Below, piece by piece: positions 12,003 through 24,414 of a stretch of 64,000 nucleotides of DNA; positions within the stretch are counted from its first letter, which is position 1; each line of letters begins with the position of its first letter. Made by a program: the position numbers and the translations under genes. Source of the DNA: Golubevia sp. BC0850 (taxonomy: Eukaryota > Basidiomycota > Exobasidiomycetes > Golubeviales > Golubeviaceae); contig JAAVVG010000003.1 in NCBI GenBank assembly GCA_012976225.1, positions 806,001 to 870,000 on the forward strand, written 5' to 3'. The notes under the pieces are model-generated. The model was not told where the DNA came from and ran no database searches. It worked only from the letters and a program-made list of their open reading frames with translations.

Positions 12003-12400
12003 CTTGAAGCAGAGTCAAGAGAAGATGGAATGGAGAGGAGGGCGGAGAAGAGGTGATAAGGAAAGAAGAAAAGAGGGATAGACTTTTCGAGATCCAACAT
12101 CGCGCCAGGTTTGGTGGTCCATCGGAACTCGTCAGATCGTCAATTCGGAAGTGAACCTCTTTCGAGGAATCTTTCTTGGCTGGTTCTGAATTGTTCACAG
12201 AAATTGGCAGCTCACAAGCAGTAAAACCTTCGAGCTTTGCTCTACTTCTTTGAGAGAGACCGATATTTCTCACAGCCTGCTTTAGCTGCTTCTTTCTCTG
12301 GTGCCAGCGTGCCAACGTGCCAGAACTCCACATAGGCTTCTCTCGAAGAAGGAAGAGGGAAGATTGATTGAGAAAGAGGAGTGTATACAGAGGATCGCAC
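12003..12400. other. Intergenic region between ERG5 and the secreted Cys-rich gene
   Basis: Upstream of ERG5 and downstream of the next minus-strand gene. Contains a short direct repeat of the GCGTGCCA/ACGTGCCA type near 12303-12322, close to 300 nt upstream of the ERG5 ATG, which could be a regulatory site. Otherwise nothing seen. Confidence 0.4.
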
Positions 12401-13097
12401 TCATTGTGGATTGATTTTGTAGCAATCGAAGGAACAACCACAACTTCTAACTTGAGAGTTTCCGAAACCCCACCATTCACTGTCTTTTCCTACCGCGCAA
12501 GATCCACCTGAAACACCACCAGTCTGGTTGTCGTCCGAATACATGTCCTTGTTGTCAACCCTAACCTTGCAGCTGTCCATGGAAAGGCCGATTCCATTGT
12601 CGATAGTGGTAAACTCAGCAACCAATCTATCATCACAGTTCTCAATTCCCGCCGAGTAGCCAGGTAAGATGAGTTGATGAGTGCAGCCTGAAAGAAGAAG
12701 AGAAATGCAAGCCAGGGGTTAAATGCTGCTTCGTCTGCGAATGCATCTTGAAATCTGAACTTTGCCCAAACTTACCTTTACACGTTGGTGATTGGCATTC
12801 CATGCATTGATCGTATTGTACCTCGTCGCCTGTAGGGGTTGAAGAGACAAATCATTGTCCGATTATGAGCGTCGTGTCGACACGCTTCTCTGATCCTTCA
12901 GAGCTGAGATCGATAAGATAAGACTCACCTAGAGAACTCTGAATCAAAAGTCCAGTGCTACTTCCAAGACTAGTACCTCCAGCAAATTGAGAGATAGACC
13001 CAGCCATTCGACATGTCGCTTTGGTGAAACTGCAGGCCGCTTGAGCACCTTGAGCAGCTGCGAGAGCAATTGAAATGAAAGAGAGGTTGAGCAGCAT
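12401..13097 (-). CDS. Small secreted cysteine-rich protein, effector-like
   Basis: Exons: 13097-12929, 12829-12776, 12687-12401, giving 169 aa. The ATG opens a clear signal peptide (MLLNLSFISIALAAAQGAQA). The mature chain of about 149 residues has 12 cysteines, including CMEC, CKGC and a C-terminal CGCSFDC cluster, so an even number of disulfides is plausible. There is no transmembrane segment or GPI signal. I do not recognise a family. Small size, secretion and dense cysteines fit a candidate effector or extracellular structural protein, but this is inference. A TATA-like TATAATAG lies about 97-104 nt upstream of the ATG. Confidence 0.8.
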
Positions 13098-13193
13098 TCT
13101 GATGGTTGCTGAAGGGTTGAATGGAGGAAAGAGAGAGTTGAATTTGTAGAGAGAAGATTGGGGAAAGAGTCGAAGATGTGAAGAAAGCTCCAT

Positions 13194-13201
13194 CTATTAT
13201 A
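13194..13201 (-). promoter_or_regulatory. TATA-like element of the Cys-rich secreted gene
   Basis: TATAATAG on the minus strand at a plausible distance from the predicted ATG at 13097. Motif and spacing only. Confidence 0.35.
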
Positions 13202-14224
13202 GACTCTCGATGATTGCCCCTGCAGCTGCTGGCGTCTCTCTCAACTTTCTAAATCTGGTTCTCGACAAGATTCGCTTGAAGAACTTGTTTGAGACGCCTC
13301 TCGAGCGCTCCAGTCTCTAAGGATCGGCGTCATCGACAGAAGGGGATAGGCGGTGAGAGAGGGAACTCCGCCAGCGAAAGAAGGTTTTCTGTTTGGGTCA
13401 AGAACTGTTGGCGTCGAAGCCTCCACCCTTTCCTGTTTCGACCTTTGCTAAAGTGTCTCTTCCTAAGCCCCGACAAAAGAAGAGCTTTGTTCTGGGTGGT
13501 GGCGCTGTTGACGAGGCTCGGGAAGCAAGAAGAACCGAATCCTCCCACCCCTTCGAGACTCCAAGAGACAAAGCCCTTGAAAGTGAAACCCTAACGAGTT
13601 CCGAAATAATTCTGACCTGAAAAAAATTCTTAAAGCCCAGCAGATATGGAGTTGTGGGTGGAAAAGAGAACGCTCTTTCCTCGCTAAGTCCGTTGACGAC
13701 GAATCTTCACGTCACCACACCTTTTCCTATCACCCTCTTGGCCTCCCCGTTTCATTTCGGCCTCAAGTAGAAATTCTGGCTGGAACACAGCCCTACATGA
13801 GCAATTCATCCTTGGAAACGAGCTCCAGAAGTTTCGACCTTGCCTTCGTCCTCCAAAACCGTTGCCAGCCTCTCGTATCTTTGCCACCAACCCCTTTTCT
13901 CAACTTTCTCTCGTTCGTTCTTCTGTTCCTACTCAATGTACTAGCCTTTGGAAGTGCTCCTTCCGAAAGATCCTATCCAGAGAGTCTCACGCATCTTCCG
14001 TCGAACATCTTCACAACAAAGAAGAAGGAAACGAAGGAGAATCAAGGTTTTAGATATGAGGCACAATAGAAAGACAAAGGTCTCAAGATCCGGATCAAAG
14101 TCATACTGGTACAGAATGAGAAAAGAGATAAAGCACCGGTGTCAAAAGTTCAAAGGAAAACAAGAAACTCTCTAAGAGGATTCCCTTGATACCTCTCTCA
14201 CACACCGTCCATAAAGAAGACTTT
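13202..14224. other. Intergenic region, about 1 kb
   Basis: Several overlapping frames of 60-100 codons occur on both strands (13241-14175), but none has a recognisable domain, a signal peptide or coherent splice sites. Probably non-coding. Confidence 0.45.
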
Positions 14225-15112
14225 TTAATGTTTCGAACTGAAACCCCACCTTTTCTTTTTCTTCTGATCTTCCTTCCCCTTGTTCTTGTTCTCGGGGTTT
14301 CCCCAAGAGACAGCCTGAGCATGTTTCATGAAAGCCTCTCCTCCTTCTGTCACTTTCCTTTGAGTAGCATCGATATACTCTTCCCGTGTAGGTGCCCTCC
14401 TGTCTGTTTTAATCGAAACTCCGTGGTCTGAGATATTGAAGCCTGCTTTCTGTGAAGAGAGGAAGATGTAAAAGGAGAGTTCGTCAGCTTCTCTTCACTC
14501 CCTAGGACAACTCCTGGGTGAGAGCTACTGTACAAGAGTAATATTAGAGCCCGAAGTAGAAGCGGAGCCATGCTGCAGTCTTGTGTGGAGAGAGAGAAGA
14601 GTGGAAGCTGTATAGAGGATGCTGCGAATCCAGAAAGAGAACTCTCTCCCTCTCCCTCCCCTTGGAGTTTGAATTGATTCTCCTAACTGAGACTCCTTGC
14701 GCTTCTAGTTACACTGTCCCTCAGCTCCCAGAAGAGTACTCGTCATTCTTTCTTGCACAGATATGATGGCGGCCCGACCCAAAGAGAAGGCCATCCCAGT
14801 CTCACCTCTCGACTGACTTCTTCAGCGCAATTGACTTGAACATCTTCATTTCCAACTTGCAGTGTACTGCTCCTCTCTGTCAGAGGTAGATACTCTACGT
14901 GAGCATCAAGATATCCTATGCCCTCCACTCCCATCCAATCCTTCTCTCAATCCAGCTTCTTCTTCTCGCTTTCTGGGACTTGTGCTCACCTTCATATTTT
15001 CTTTCTGATCCTTTACCGTCTTGGATATGTCACCACCTTTTGTAGCATATACTATTCCACCAATGATAGAAATGACGATGATGAGCAGAATGTAATCTCC
15101 AATTGAGGCCAT
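14225..15112 (-). CDS. Small N-terminally anchored membrane protein, function unknown
   Basis: Exons: 15112-14990 and 14449-14225, giving 115 aa with a phase-0 junction. Residues 4-23 form one strong transmembrane segment (IGDYILLIIVISIIGGIVYA). A charged linker follows, then DHGVSIKTDRRAPTREEYIDATQ, a pattern I recall from small fungal proteins of unknown function. The C-terminus is basic (KEDQKKKKRWGF). This places most of the protein on one side of a membrane, probably cytosolic. The single intron is 540 nt, far longer than neighbouring introns; no exon inside it is needed to keep the pattern. Divergent from the DUF427 gene with 187 nt between starts. Confidence 0.75.
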
Positions 15113-15299
15113 GATTATGTATTGTAGCTTGCTTGCTTGCTTGAATTTTGAGGTTAAGTCTGATTAGATGAAGAATAAGTTCGTGGAATAAAATAAGGCA
15201 AACTAAGGGATGAGAGTTGAAGTGTTGATAGTGTTACGGATTCAACTTCAACACCTCGATATTTCTTTCTCTTCCTCTTCACCCACCCAACACAAAACC

Positions 15300-16540
15300 A
15301 TGACGCTCAACTATTTTCATTCTTCCAACACTCGTTCATCGGGAAAATCAATTTTAAGTAAACCAAATTCAATCTATCATGAACCTTCAACTCGTTTCTA
15401 CAGAGCTTGGTCAAATCCGCTCCCTTCCGAACACATTTCTCACACTTATCCTTCTCTCAAAGCTCCCGTTCCTAAAGAACCTCCAGTTCTGAAAAGTGGT
15501 AGATCAAGTCTACTTTTCGAAACTGATGAGAACGGAAAGCAGACTTCTGGCTTAGGCTTTTTGTTATGCGACGTTCCTATTCATCCCAAGCATGGATCCA
15601 AAGACGAGAAGCTTCTCAAGGCTCTGAGAGATGAAGATGGCCGAAGAATTCAAGAAGGTCTGAATGAAAAATATTACTTCAAACCTAGTCATGGTTTGAA
15701 TGATGATGGAGAAGAGAAACAAGGTTTCGGAAAAATGGGATCGACTTTCTACGATCTCGTCGTAAAGTCCGAAGGCAAGGAGACCGTCGTCCTCAAGAAA
15801 GCTGGTTGGACTTATGATCAAGACAAAGTAGAAGACTTGAGTAGTCCTGAGGTCTATCCTGAGACAAGCTTGTTGGGAAATGCGAGGTGAGTCAAGGAAG
15901 CATAAAGTGTTTCTGCACCAGCCTCATCTCTACAACTGGTGCTGGTGGTTTCCCGTCTCAATCTTCTGACCGCATACATCCTCCTATTCCTATCTTTCTT
16001 CTCTACAGATCTTTCAGTATCCCAGTCTCTCTTCTATTCGGTCTAGATCCTTCAGCTTTTCCAACCTGGTTCGAAGATTCCGTCCCACTCCTGATTTCAA
16101 AGCCTCTTAACCCATATAAAAGAATCTCCGCCAATCTCTCTTTGGACAGAAAAGTCGAGATCTTCTACGTAGGAGATTCAACTTCTTTCATTCAAGATCC
16201 AATTTTACTCGCAACTTTCACTGACTCGATCTTCTTACACGAGAACGGTTTACCTTTGAGAGTTTATTTCGATAGAAAGTATTTAGAAAAGTCTATCAAA
16301 CTTCTACCTGAAGATGGAGGATGGAATGAGACTATTACTGCATGTCCGTACAAAGGAGTTGCAAGATACTTCGACGTCCAAATCCAATTGAACAACAAGG
16401 GAAAGACAGTCGAATACGAAAACAAGATTTGGACTTATCCTGAACCTACCAATGAAAGTTTGATTTTGAAAGATCTGATCTGTTTTTGGGCTCCTGCTAA
16501 TGGGTTTTGTTTGGCTGTTGATGGGGAGGTTGTCAAATGA
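15300..16540 (+). CDS. Tandem DUF427 domain protein
   Basis: Exons: 15300-15886 and 16009-16540, giving 372 aa. The C-terminal copy (about 230-372) shows the DUF427 pattern: an RKVEIFYVGD strand, LRVYFDRKYL, CPYKGVARYFDV and IWTYPEPTNESLIL, ending in LAVDGEVVK. An N-terminal region with EKYYFKPSHG, GSTFYDLVV and AGWTYDQ looks like a degenerate first copy. The linker WFEDSVPLLISKPLNPYKR resembles the link in other fungal two-copy proteins. DUF427 proteins have a small beta-rich fold and no settled function. The start is the ATG after a CT-rich leader. Codon use is like its neighbours; no sign of transfer. Confidence 0.85.
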
Positions 16541-16989
16541 GGGATGTTGGAGTACGTCAAGAAGTCGCTTGAAACCCCTCTTTGTAAATTCAAGAACAGC
16601 CATCACAATTGAATAGTAAATCCAAGGTTTTTGAAATGAGAGAGAGAACTTGATTTTGTTGAGACGAACAGAAAAGTTGTTACGAGGGGAGGATTCGATA
16701 AGAGTACAAAGGTAAAGCAAATCCAGAATGCGAAGAACAAAGAAAGCAGCAGATGGAAGGTTTCTGGAAAAATGAGATGAGATTTAAAGTGGGAAGTGAT
16801 TGGAGGTATTGGAGCCAATAGGTAAGAGGTATCAACATAGTAAAAGAGCGATTGAAGAAGAAGAAGAGCGAAGTTGCTAGGGTTCGGTTTTTGAGAGGGA
16901 CTTGAAAGAAAATTTGAACGAGAGTGACTTGGTGACTGAGATTAGAGAGAAATGATCGAAGAAAGTTGCCGAAAGCGGTAGTGGAAAGG
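16541..16989. other. Convergent 3' intergenic region
   Basis: Lies between the ends of the DUF427 gene (+) and the methyltransferase gene (-). Short frames on both strands only; likely 3' UTRs. Confidence 0.45.
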
Positions 16990-19754
16990 TCAATTGCCTC
17001 TCGCAGTCCTAAGGGAAGAGGAAATGAAGAGAAGATTTTGCGTCAGTCTTTCTTTCAAACAAGAAACGTCTAGGCAGCACAGATTCTTCGTCACTTACCA
17101 AACCCCGATATCTTTGATTCCAAGTAGTGAAACTCTTTCTCTAGAAGTATTCCTAGAACTAGGTTTAGTAGAAACAGAATCCAAAGTTCCAGGAGAAGAA
17201 ACATCATCAAAGTAATCCTCCTCTTCCAATTCGTAATCTTCATCTTGAATTTGATTCATGACTCTTCTTAAATGAGTTGAAGGGTGAACATATGAATCTC
17301 TTGAGGAATGATCACTTCCACTTCCAAAAGTATTTCTAGTGGAGACACTTAATTTCCTTCTTCTTTCACCAGCTTTTCTTTCATCCACATTGAATTCTTT
17401 TGAACTTTCACCATCTTTCCATTCTAGCAAAGATTTGAGTAAACTGGATAAATCAGCTCTTTCGATGAGTTTTGATTCCCAAGTATCTAAGACTTGATTG
17501 AATTCTCTTTGAGATGTAAAAGGATGAATGAAAGGTTTCGAAGATGAATTGTCCATCGTTTGAAATAGATTGCGATTTTGGTGTTGATTTTGATTTTGAG
17601 TAGGAGATCTAGAAAGGTCTGAAATCTTGTTGAGTTCTTGAACTTTTTCTTGCTCTGCTTCTTCCCAGATCCAATCTCTGGCTGAACTTAAAGTTTTGGC
17701 TTGATGGATAATCCAAGTGGCTCTGATGATATCGCTGGTGAGTTCTATCCAAGAAGGTAGTTCCGAAGAAGTTGGAGCATATTGAGTTAGGAAATGAAAG
17801 ATGTCGTCTGATAGAAGTGGGTCGTTGAGCAGAGGCGGAGCTCCCTCTCTTGGAGCTGAAAGACCAGAAGGATTCGTCGTGATTGGGATATGACGAGGAT
17901 CAGAGATTGCTATACTATCTAGGTCCTGTAAGATGAGGGTCGCCGGAATAACTGTTAAAGAGGCCCTGTCGATGGATCTGAGGGATGCAACGGGCAAATC
18001 AAAAAGTCAGTTTTTGGCACCCCGTCGATCTGTAACTTGAACAAGAAATCCCTTACCTTCGACTCCACATCCTTTCCATCAGTATCTGAAGCGCATAGTT
18101 CGGATCATTCTCATTCACCAACTTGTCATTCCTAAAGTCCTCTGAAGCCTCTCTTCTCTGAATCGTCGAAAACTTGCCTTCCGTCATTTCTTCCAAAGTC
18201 TTCGAATCCATCTCATTTGGGGTTCCAAAGAAAGTGAAATTGGTATCCACGATTTCGAGAGTCCCACCTTGAATCAACACCCTAGTGGCTTCAGCTAAAA
18301 CATCAGGCCACCTATCATCTGGAATCCCAGTTCCGATAAACCTCATGTGAATTAAATCAAAAGAGTCATCAGGAAAAGGAAGAGGTTCCAAAAAGTTAGC
18401 AACCACCCAAGAGACTCTTTGCTCCAAATCAGGTTCATTTAAAGATGCTAAAGGAGTTTGAATCGGCACTACATCTAGTCCTATGAATTCAGTGCTGGTC
18501 CAATCTCTAGCAGCATCTATACACCATGAACCTTGACCTGTTCCTAAATCCAAAACTCTAGATGGTAGGTAATCCATTGGAAATTTTGTGAGGGTGAAGT
18601 CTTGAACCAGGTGTTCTCTAAGCATGGAATGAACCAAAGCATCTGCATTTAAGGATTCAGAGTCATAACCAAAGAAGTAAGGTACTTCATTAGAAGGATA
18701 AGCATGTCTCTTAGATTCTCGACTTTTACCTCTGACTCTTTCTTTTGAAGTTCTGAAATATTGAGAAGGATTCCAAGGAGCACTTTGACTTCTTGGTAAA
18801 TGAGAAGAATGATAATTCCCATCTGAATTACTTGAATTGGAGGTAGCTATGGAAGCTGTATCTGAAAGTAAAGGCGTAGTTGGATTGTAGTTGATCTTGA
18901 ATAAGGGTGGAGAAGCTGGGAAAAAAGTGAAATTTGGATTCGGTGTGGTTGGAGAAGAAATTGAATTTGGGAAAGGTGAAGGTGGTTGAAATGGAGGAGC
19001 TATACAGAAATAATAGCCATTGTTGAATCGAGGGGTTGGTCTTGAAGACAATGGATGTTTGGGTATCTGTTTCGAAAGTCGTTTTGTTGGTACTGGGGGT
19101 GCTATTAAACCTAGTCGAACTGGAACTGAGAGGGGAGAAGAGTCGGATAGGAGACACAAAGGGAATGAGTTCTGGAGCTCTTGACGACCCCAACGCCATC
19201 GCATGCATTGAAAATTGAAACTCACGAGGTAATCCTTGAAGACTTGGAGGATCAGGAGGGAAGCTAGAAGGTTGTCCAACTGAATCCTCCATAGCATCAC
19301 TTGAGACAAAGCTACTGTCCTCCCGACTATTAATAGGTGATGGTCTCAACTCCTCCATCCTAATCCCCAATCCTGTCATTTGATTCTCAATTCCAATCAA
19401 ACCAACAATCTTACCAGTCAGTTCTTCTCCATCTTTACCTTGAAACCCCCCAACCATTCCACTTGGTCTGCCTCTGAGAGTATTGGTATTGGAAGTGGAA
19501 CCACCTTCTGTTGGTCCGGCTAAGTCAAGCTCATCAGATCCAATTAAAGAAGTTGAAGGAGTAGTTGGATTCGAAGAAGAATTAAAAGTTGAAGAATCAT
19601 CCTTGATTGAAGGAGTGGTTAAGGCTAAATTTGAACAAGATGGAGATCTACTCTTACTCTTACTGGAATAATCTTTGATTTGAAGAATGCTACTCCTTAT
19701 GGAATGAGGTTGAGTTGAAGGTGAAGGTGAAGCTGAAGTTGAAGTTGTTGTCAT
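16990..19754 (-). CDS. SAM-dependent class I methyltransferase with long disordered N-terminus
   Basis: Exons: 19754-19226, 19125-18057, 17977-17099, 17008-16990, giving 831 aa. The last 19-nt exon and the C-terminal TARGN are the least certain part. Residues 1 to about 330 are Ser/Thr/Pro-rich. The Rossmann methyltransferase domain runs from about 330 to 520: motif I VLDLGTGQGSW (about residue 366), FIGLDVVPIQ, VVANFLEPLPFPDDSFDLIHMR and an RVLIQGGTLEIVDTNF strand. It resembles the large fungal group of orphan methyltransferases with unknown small-molecule or protein substrates. A C-terminal extension of about 300 residues contains helices and acidic segments. There are no neighbouring biosynthetic genes, so a secondary-metabolite role is not supported. 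Confidence 0.85.
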
Positions 19755-20311
19755 TTACAATTTGAATCAATCAGAGCAAGAGAAGAGAGCGGGCAGCCCG
19801 GTCAAAGAAGTGAAAGGCAAGGTAAGCTAGAGGTCTGCAGAAGATTAGAAGATTAGAGAAAGTTGCAGTTGATTGAAGTTGCGAGGTGAATTAATCTAGA
19901 ACTGATTCTGTTCTTATTGCATATGGAATAATTTATGGAGAAGTAGAGAATAAGAATTTAAGTTAAATGGAGATGGTGATGTTGGCAACAGCAAACAGAA
20001 AAGATGGAGAAGTGCTCAACCAGCTTGATCGTTAGCGGGGAAATCAAGACCGCCCTCACACGAGCTTCCCGGATTTCATCGGACTTATCTTTTGCTTCCC
20101 TACCAGAGTACAATTTGCAAGCTTATTTCACATCTCGAAAGTATTTCAGAAAGAGCGATGAAAGGAGGGCAAAAGATTCGTATAGAGACCACACCGAAGG
20201 GAAGAGACAAACGTCTCCACTGATATTGATTTCAAAGAGTCAAGAGCAGAAGATTGATTAAGGAGAGCAAAAAGGAGCGAAAGAAAAAGATTGTTTACAC
20301 AATTTTGAAAC
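19755..20311. other. Intergenic region upstream of the methyltransferase
   Basis: Tandem minus-strand spacing: promoter of the methyltransferase plus 3' UTR of acid trehalase. Small frames without recognisable content. Confidence 0.45.
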
Positions 20312-23300
20312 TTAAAGAACGTTGATTTCAGCGATCGTAGCACCATGATTGAACTTATTCTCAATTGAAGCACCTTCAATAACGACTTGAATGAATCTCG
20401 ACATCGTTCCACTAACAACCTCTAAAGAAGTAGTATTTCCAACACTAACTTGAACTGAATTGGCTTGAATTAGATCATAAGGATCTGAGATGTTGACCTC
20501 TTGTCTCATGAGAGTCTCCGAAAGACTTTCAACATTTGAACCCATTAAAAGAGAAATCAAAGTAGGAGGATTCTTTCCGAAGTTGAGATTAATTGATTTG
20601 ATAGATTTTGAACTTCCCAGATCGACAGTTAAAGATACTGGATCTGTTGTAGTTGGTTGGAAAAGAGTGGCATTGGATCCATCAACAGCAGCAACTGGGA
20701 ATTGACCTGGAACCCAAGTTGAATTAGAAGTGATTTCAGTTGAAGATTTACATTGGACTTGATTCCCTTGGAAAGAAGGTTCTAATAAATCTAATCTGGT
20801 AGTCGGGATTTTGAGCTTGTCTCCAGAGGACAAGGTGTAATTTCCTGCCTTCGAATTACGACTTCCAATTGTGATATTGACTTCTTTTCCGTTTTCTCTG
20901 TTAGATATTATGGTATCCATCTCTCCGACTGTGACGTCTAGAGTTGCTCCACGATATTTCATTCCTTTGACCGTGTAACCTGAAGAAAGTTGAGGTGGTA
21001 GAGATGGATCAAAGTAGAGTCCATCTGATCTGAATCTATAACCTGTGAATCCATGAGTGAAGGTTTGAAGAAATCCTCCATGACCAGTCAACTAGAAGAA
21101 GCCAGATTCGAGGAAAGGAGGGGTCAGAAACAAAGATCAATCTCCAGCTCAAATCCGCAGATTTGAACTCACGAAAGTAAAGGCAGGATTTGTCCCTCCA
21201 TTGAAATCATAGATATCATTAGATTGTTCTGAGAACTGAGCGAAAGGAGCTCTAGAATAAGGTAGAGAAGAAGCCAAAAGATAAGTGAAAGCTTCACATC
21301 CGCCTGTACCTAGTTGAGCTGCGTTGACGCTGAAACTCGAATAAGTCATGGCTGGTCCATTGGGAGAGGTTGCTCCGGCATAGAAGTCTAGGTCTCCAAG
21401 AGGATCTGGAGTCTCGTACTCCAGCGGATAGGTGAGTAGAGTTACATCAGCTTGTTTGACAGGAGTTGAAGCATTGAATCCCTCGTATTCTAGGACGATT
21501 TGAGAGTCGTTTGAGATTAGAACTGCAATGTTGGTAGAGATTTCAGACCAATTCGTAGGAACTTCCTTGCCTAGAATCGAAGCTGCAGTCATTGTGAAGT
21601 TGAGGACCTTGGCGATCCCTGCCATAGTGAAGGCTCCATCGTTTTGGTGATTGGCGTATTCGTCTGTGATGAAAAGGGAAAAGGTGTCAGAAGTCGACTA
21701 GACGATACTTATTGTCCTTCGCTCTCTCTATTTTATACTCACCTGGATCAGTCATGTTGTAGGCATGATACTTTCCATCATCTTCCTTCACCACCTTAGA
21801 AGCCCAGAATGAAGAGACAGCTTCCATGATCGGGTAGCCCTCGTTTTCTAGCCAAGTCTTGTTACCAGTCACGTCGAAGTAGTTTTGAAGAGCCAGCACG
21901 ATGTCGTTATTTAGATGGTACTCATAATCGTAGACGGGACCAACTGAACACATGTTAGAAAAAGTAGGGAGGTAAAGAGAAGGGAGGTGAGACGATCCGA
22001 GGAGAGAGATATCAGAACAGTGCCTTCCACTTTTCTACTCACTACCTGTAGCATTTCCATAACGGAAGCTGACCCAGGGGTATAAAGCTCCAGTGTTGTT
22101 AGGATAAGGTTTGACATTCTGAATAGCAGCTCCAAAGTTCTTGATTCTGTAGTTGTTGATGGATTCTGCGAAAGATGGGTACAGCGTCATCAAACTGGGT
22201 TGCATCCAAGTCTCAGCGTCCCAGAAGATTCCACCTGAGGGAGAAGGAGGAGAGCAAGGAACGATCAGTGATTTGAAGTTTCAGATCTCAGAGACTGGAG
22301 GGGAAGAGCTCACCAGCGTAAGAATCGGAAGTCAGACCAGCGGGAGCAATCGAGGTGTCTCCCAAACCTTTGCCTTCTTTCCCTTCTCTAACATTTGAAA
22401 GAATGTGGAATAGAGACGCTCTGGCATTCATCCAAAGATCGGCTTCTTGTTCTGACTCTCCATGAAGAATGATATCACCACCTTCATTCCAAATCTCCTC
22501 CCAAGCAGATTGATGCTCTTCAACAAGAGCTTCCCAACCTTCTTCTCTAGCTTGAAGAGCAGTATTCAAAGCTTGATCTCTTTCAGTTGGAGAGAAAGCA
22601 TCTGAAGAAGCGATTCCTACATATTTGATAGCACTGAATCTACCACTTGAAGCAGCTTTCACATTGAAAGTTTGAGAAGAGGTTGAAGGTGAAGTTGAGT
22701 TCATGAGAGATAAAACTGATTCTTGAAGAGGCACTGTCTCTAAAGTTTGATTATTCGACTGAGAATCTAGCTTGAGTTCGAAAGCAGAAAATTCGAAAGC
22801 AGTGACATTTGAAACGCCATTGGGTTTGCAGGAAGAAAAAATGAGATTTGAACCTTCTGTTGAATTCACTGGACCAGCTTCTTGTTCTTGAACTCTTGTA
22901 GCTCCAGCTCCATCAAGAATGTCTGTGATCCAAACTTCTTGACCTTCTGTTAAACCTTCGACATCTAATCTGACCAGTCCTAAACTTGGTCTCTTGCGAT
23001 GAGCTAGCATCGTATAATTTAAGATCACTGGAGTGCTGTTAGTTGGAGTCCAAGTAAGAGAAGTCCGGACCATTCCATCTCGGATAGAAAGCGATTGAGT
23101 GTAATTAGAGACCGTAGTGTTGTCCACTCCTACTCCATAGGTTGAGTTCCCTATGGTCAAGAGAAGCGTATTCCAAGTCGGAATGAGTGAGATCACTTGC
23201 TCTCCACCGGTTTGAGGGAAGTTCGTTCCAGCAGTCGACTCCTGGACGTCGAAAAAACCGGCTATGTTGGAGGCTGTAACCTGTAGTAAAAAGGATTGAA

Positions 23301-23700
23301 GAGGTCAGTCTTCTGATCGACTTGGGTCATGAGTCCATTCACACTCACTCTACTGGTGAACAGTGGCCAACCCTGAGTACCATTTTGAGGTCCGAGAGGT
23401 TCAAAAGAAACGAACCCTACTCCTTCAGCAGGTAGTCTAGCTCCGATGTACCCATTTGAGATGTAAGGTTGTGCTTGGAAGAATCCATTTGTTTTGTTAA
23501 GGACATTTGTGGTCAGAGTCCTAAGGAAGTATGAAAGACGGCAATTAGAACGTTGTTTTGGTAAACTCCTTCAATCTTGTAGCTCACCAATTGAAAGAAT
23601 CGTCGGCTCTCGAGAGAAGAGCTTGCTGTGAGTTTGGAAGTGGAGAAGCTCTTACCAGACTTGAAGCAGCGATGAAGCTGGCTAGAAGGTGTCCAAACAT
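20312..23700 (-). CDS. ATH1: Acid trehalase, GH65
   Basis: Exons: 23700-23588, 23520-23349, 23280-22314, 22234-22046, 21943-21743, 21663-21173, 21091-20312, giving 970 aa; all junctions in frame. It cleaves trehalose to glucose outside the cell or in the vacuole. A signal sequence (MFGHLLASFIAASSLVRA) is followed by the N-terminal beta domain (NGYIGARLP, FEPLGPQNG). The (alpha/alpha)6 barrel has GIFWDAETWMQP, FRYGNATVGPVYDYEYHLNND and DEYANHQNDGAFT with the presumed catalytic Glu, and TGHGGFLQ. The C-terminal region (AAVDGSNATLFQP, LTVDLG) looks like the F5/8-type beta-sandwich found in fungal acid trehalases. Many N-x-S/T sites fit secretion. Intact. Confidence 0.93.
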
Positions 23701-24414
23701 GAGTCGAGAAAGAGAGAGTTCTTGAAAGGAAGAGAAGTTCTTGAAGATGGTGATGGTCAGGAAGTAAGAACGAAAGACTTCTTGTGGGGAAGGGGAAGAG
23801 ATTCTCCGTCACGATGAGAACCGTCATGACATCATCGACTTGGCCGCCCGCGGTGGATTGACGGTCTCTTTTGCGTATGTAATCATCAATCACTGAGAAA
23901 GGATGAAGCCCTTCCACTTTCAAAGGCGAGTCAAGGGAGGGAAGAGAGAGGAGAGAGAGAAAGAGAGAGAGGAGAGAGAGAGATCTCGGATGAGGTGAAA
24001 AAATTTGACTTAGAGAAGAGCGGAAGAAAGGAGATTGACTGCCTCGTAAAAGATGTCAAAGCAAAGATGATAGGTTGAAAAAAGAGTGTATTACTGTAGG
24101 TCAAAGTTAATAAATAAGTCAGGAAAGGGAAAGGGATGTTAGCCAGCTCTAATTTTGCTACTCTCACTGCTCTAAGCGTAGCAAACTCAAGAGGGCCAGA
24201 TTCGTTCTCAGATTCTATGAATGCGAGCCACTCCCCAGCAATGAAGCAGAGAAAGTATTGGGAGCACCTGGGGACTTAACAAACTAACAAAATAAGAAGT
24301 CACCCAGAGAATCGTGAAGAAGAAGAAGCAAACCCAAAAGTGACTTCAACGTCCCCTCGAAGCGCGTTCTAACTTCTATAAGCTTCCAACATCAACACAC
24401 CAACACTTTAAAGG
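23701..24414. other. Divergent promoter region, acid trehalase / CENP-W-like gene
   Basis: 714 nt between two divergent starts, containing the GA-rich tract. Short minus-strand frames here (23513-23923, 23931-24167) are pyrimidine-rich leader sequence rather than genes. Confidence 0.5.
23936..23986. repeat. GA-rich simple repeat
   Basis: Imperfect (GA)n/(GAGAGAG)n purine tract in the divergent region about 240-285 nt upstream of the acid trehalase ATG. Such tracts are common in fungal promoters. Confidence 0.7.

Noticed and set aside
18828-19225. Direct read-through of the methyltransferase N-terminal frame
   Set aside because: The methyltransferase domain is in another frame; a consensus intron (19126-19225) joins the two, so the continuation is a shadow.
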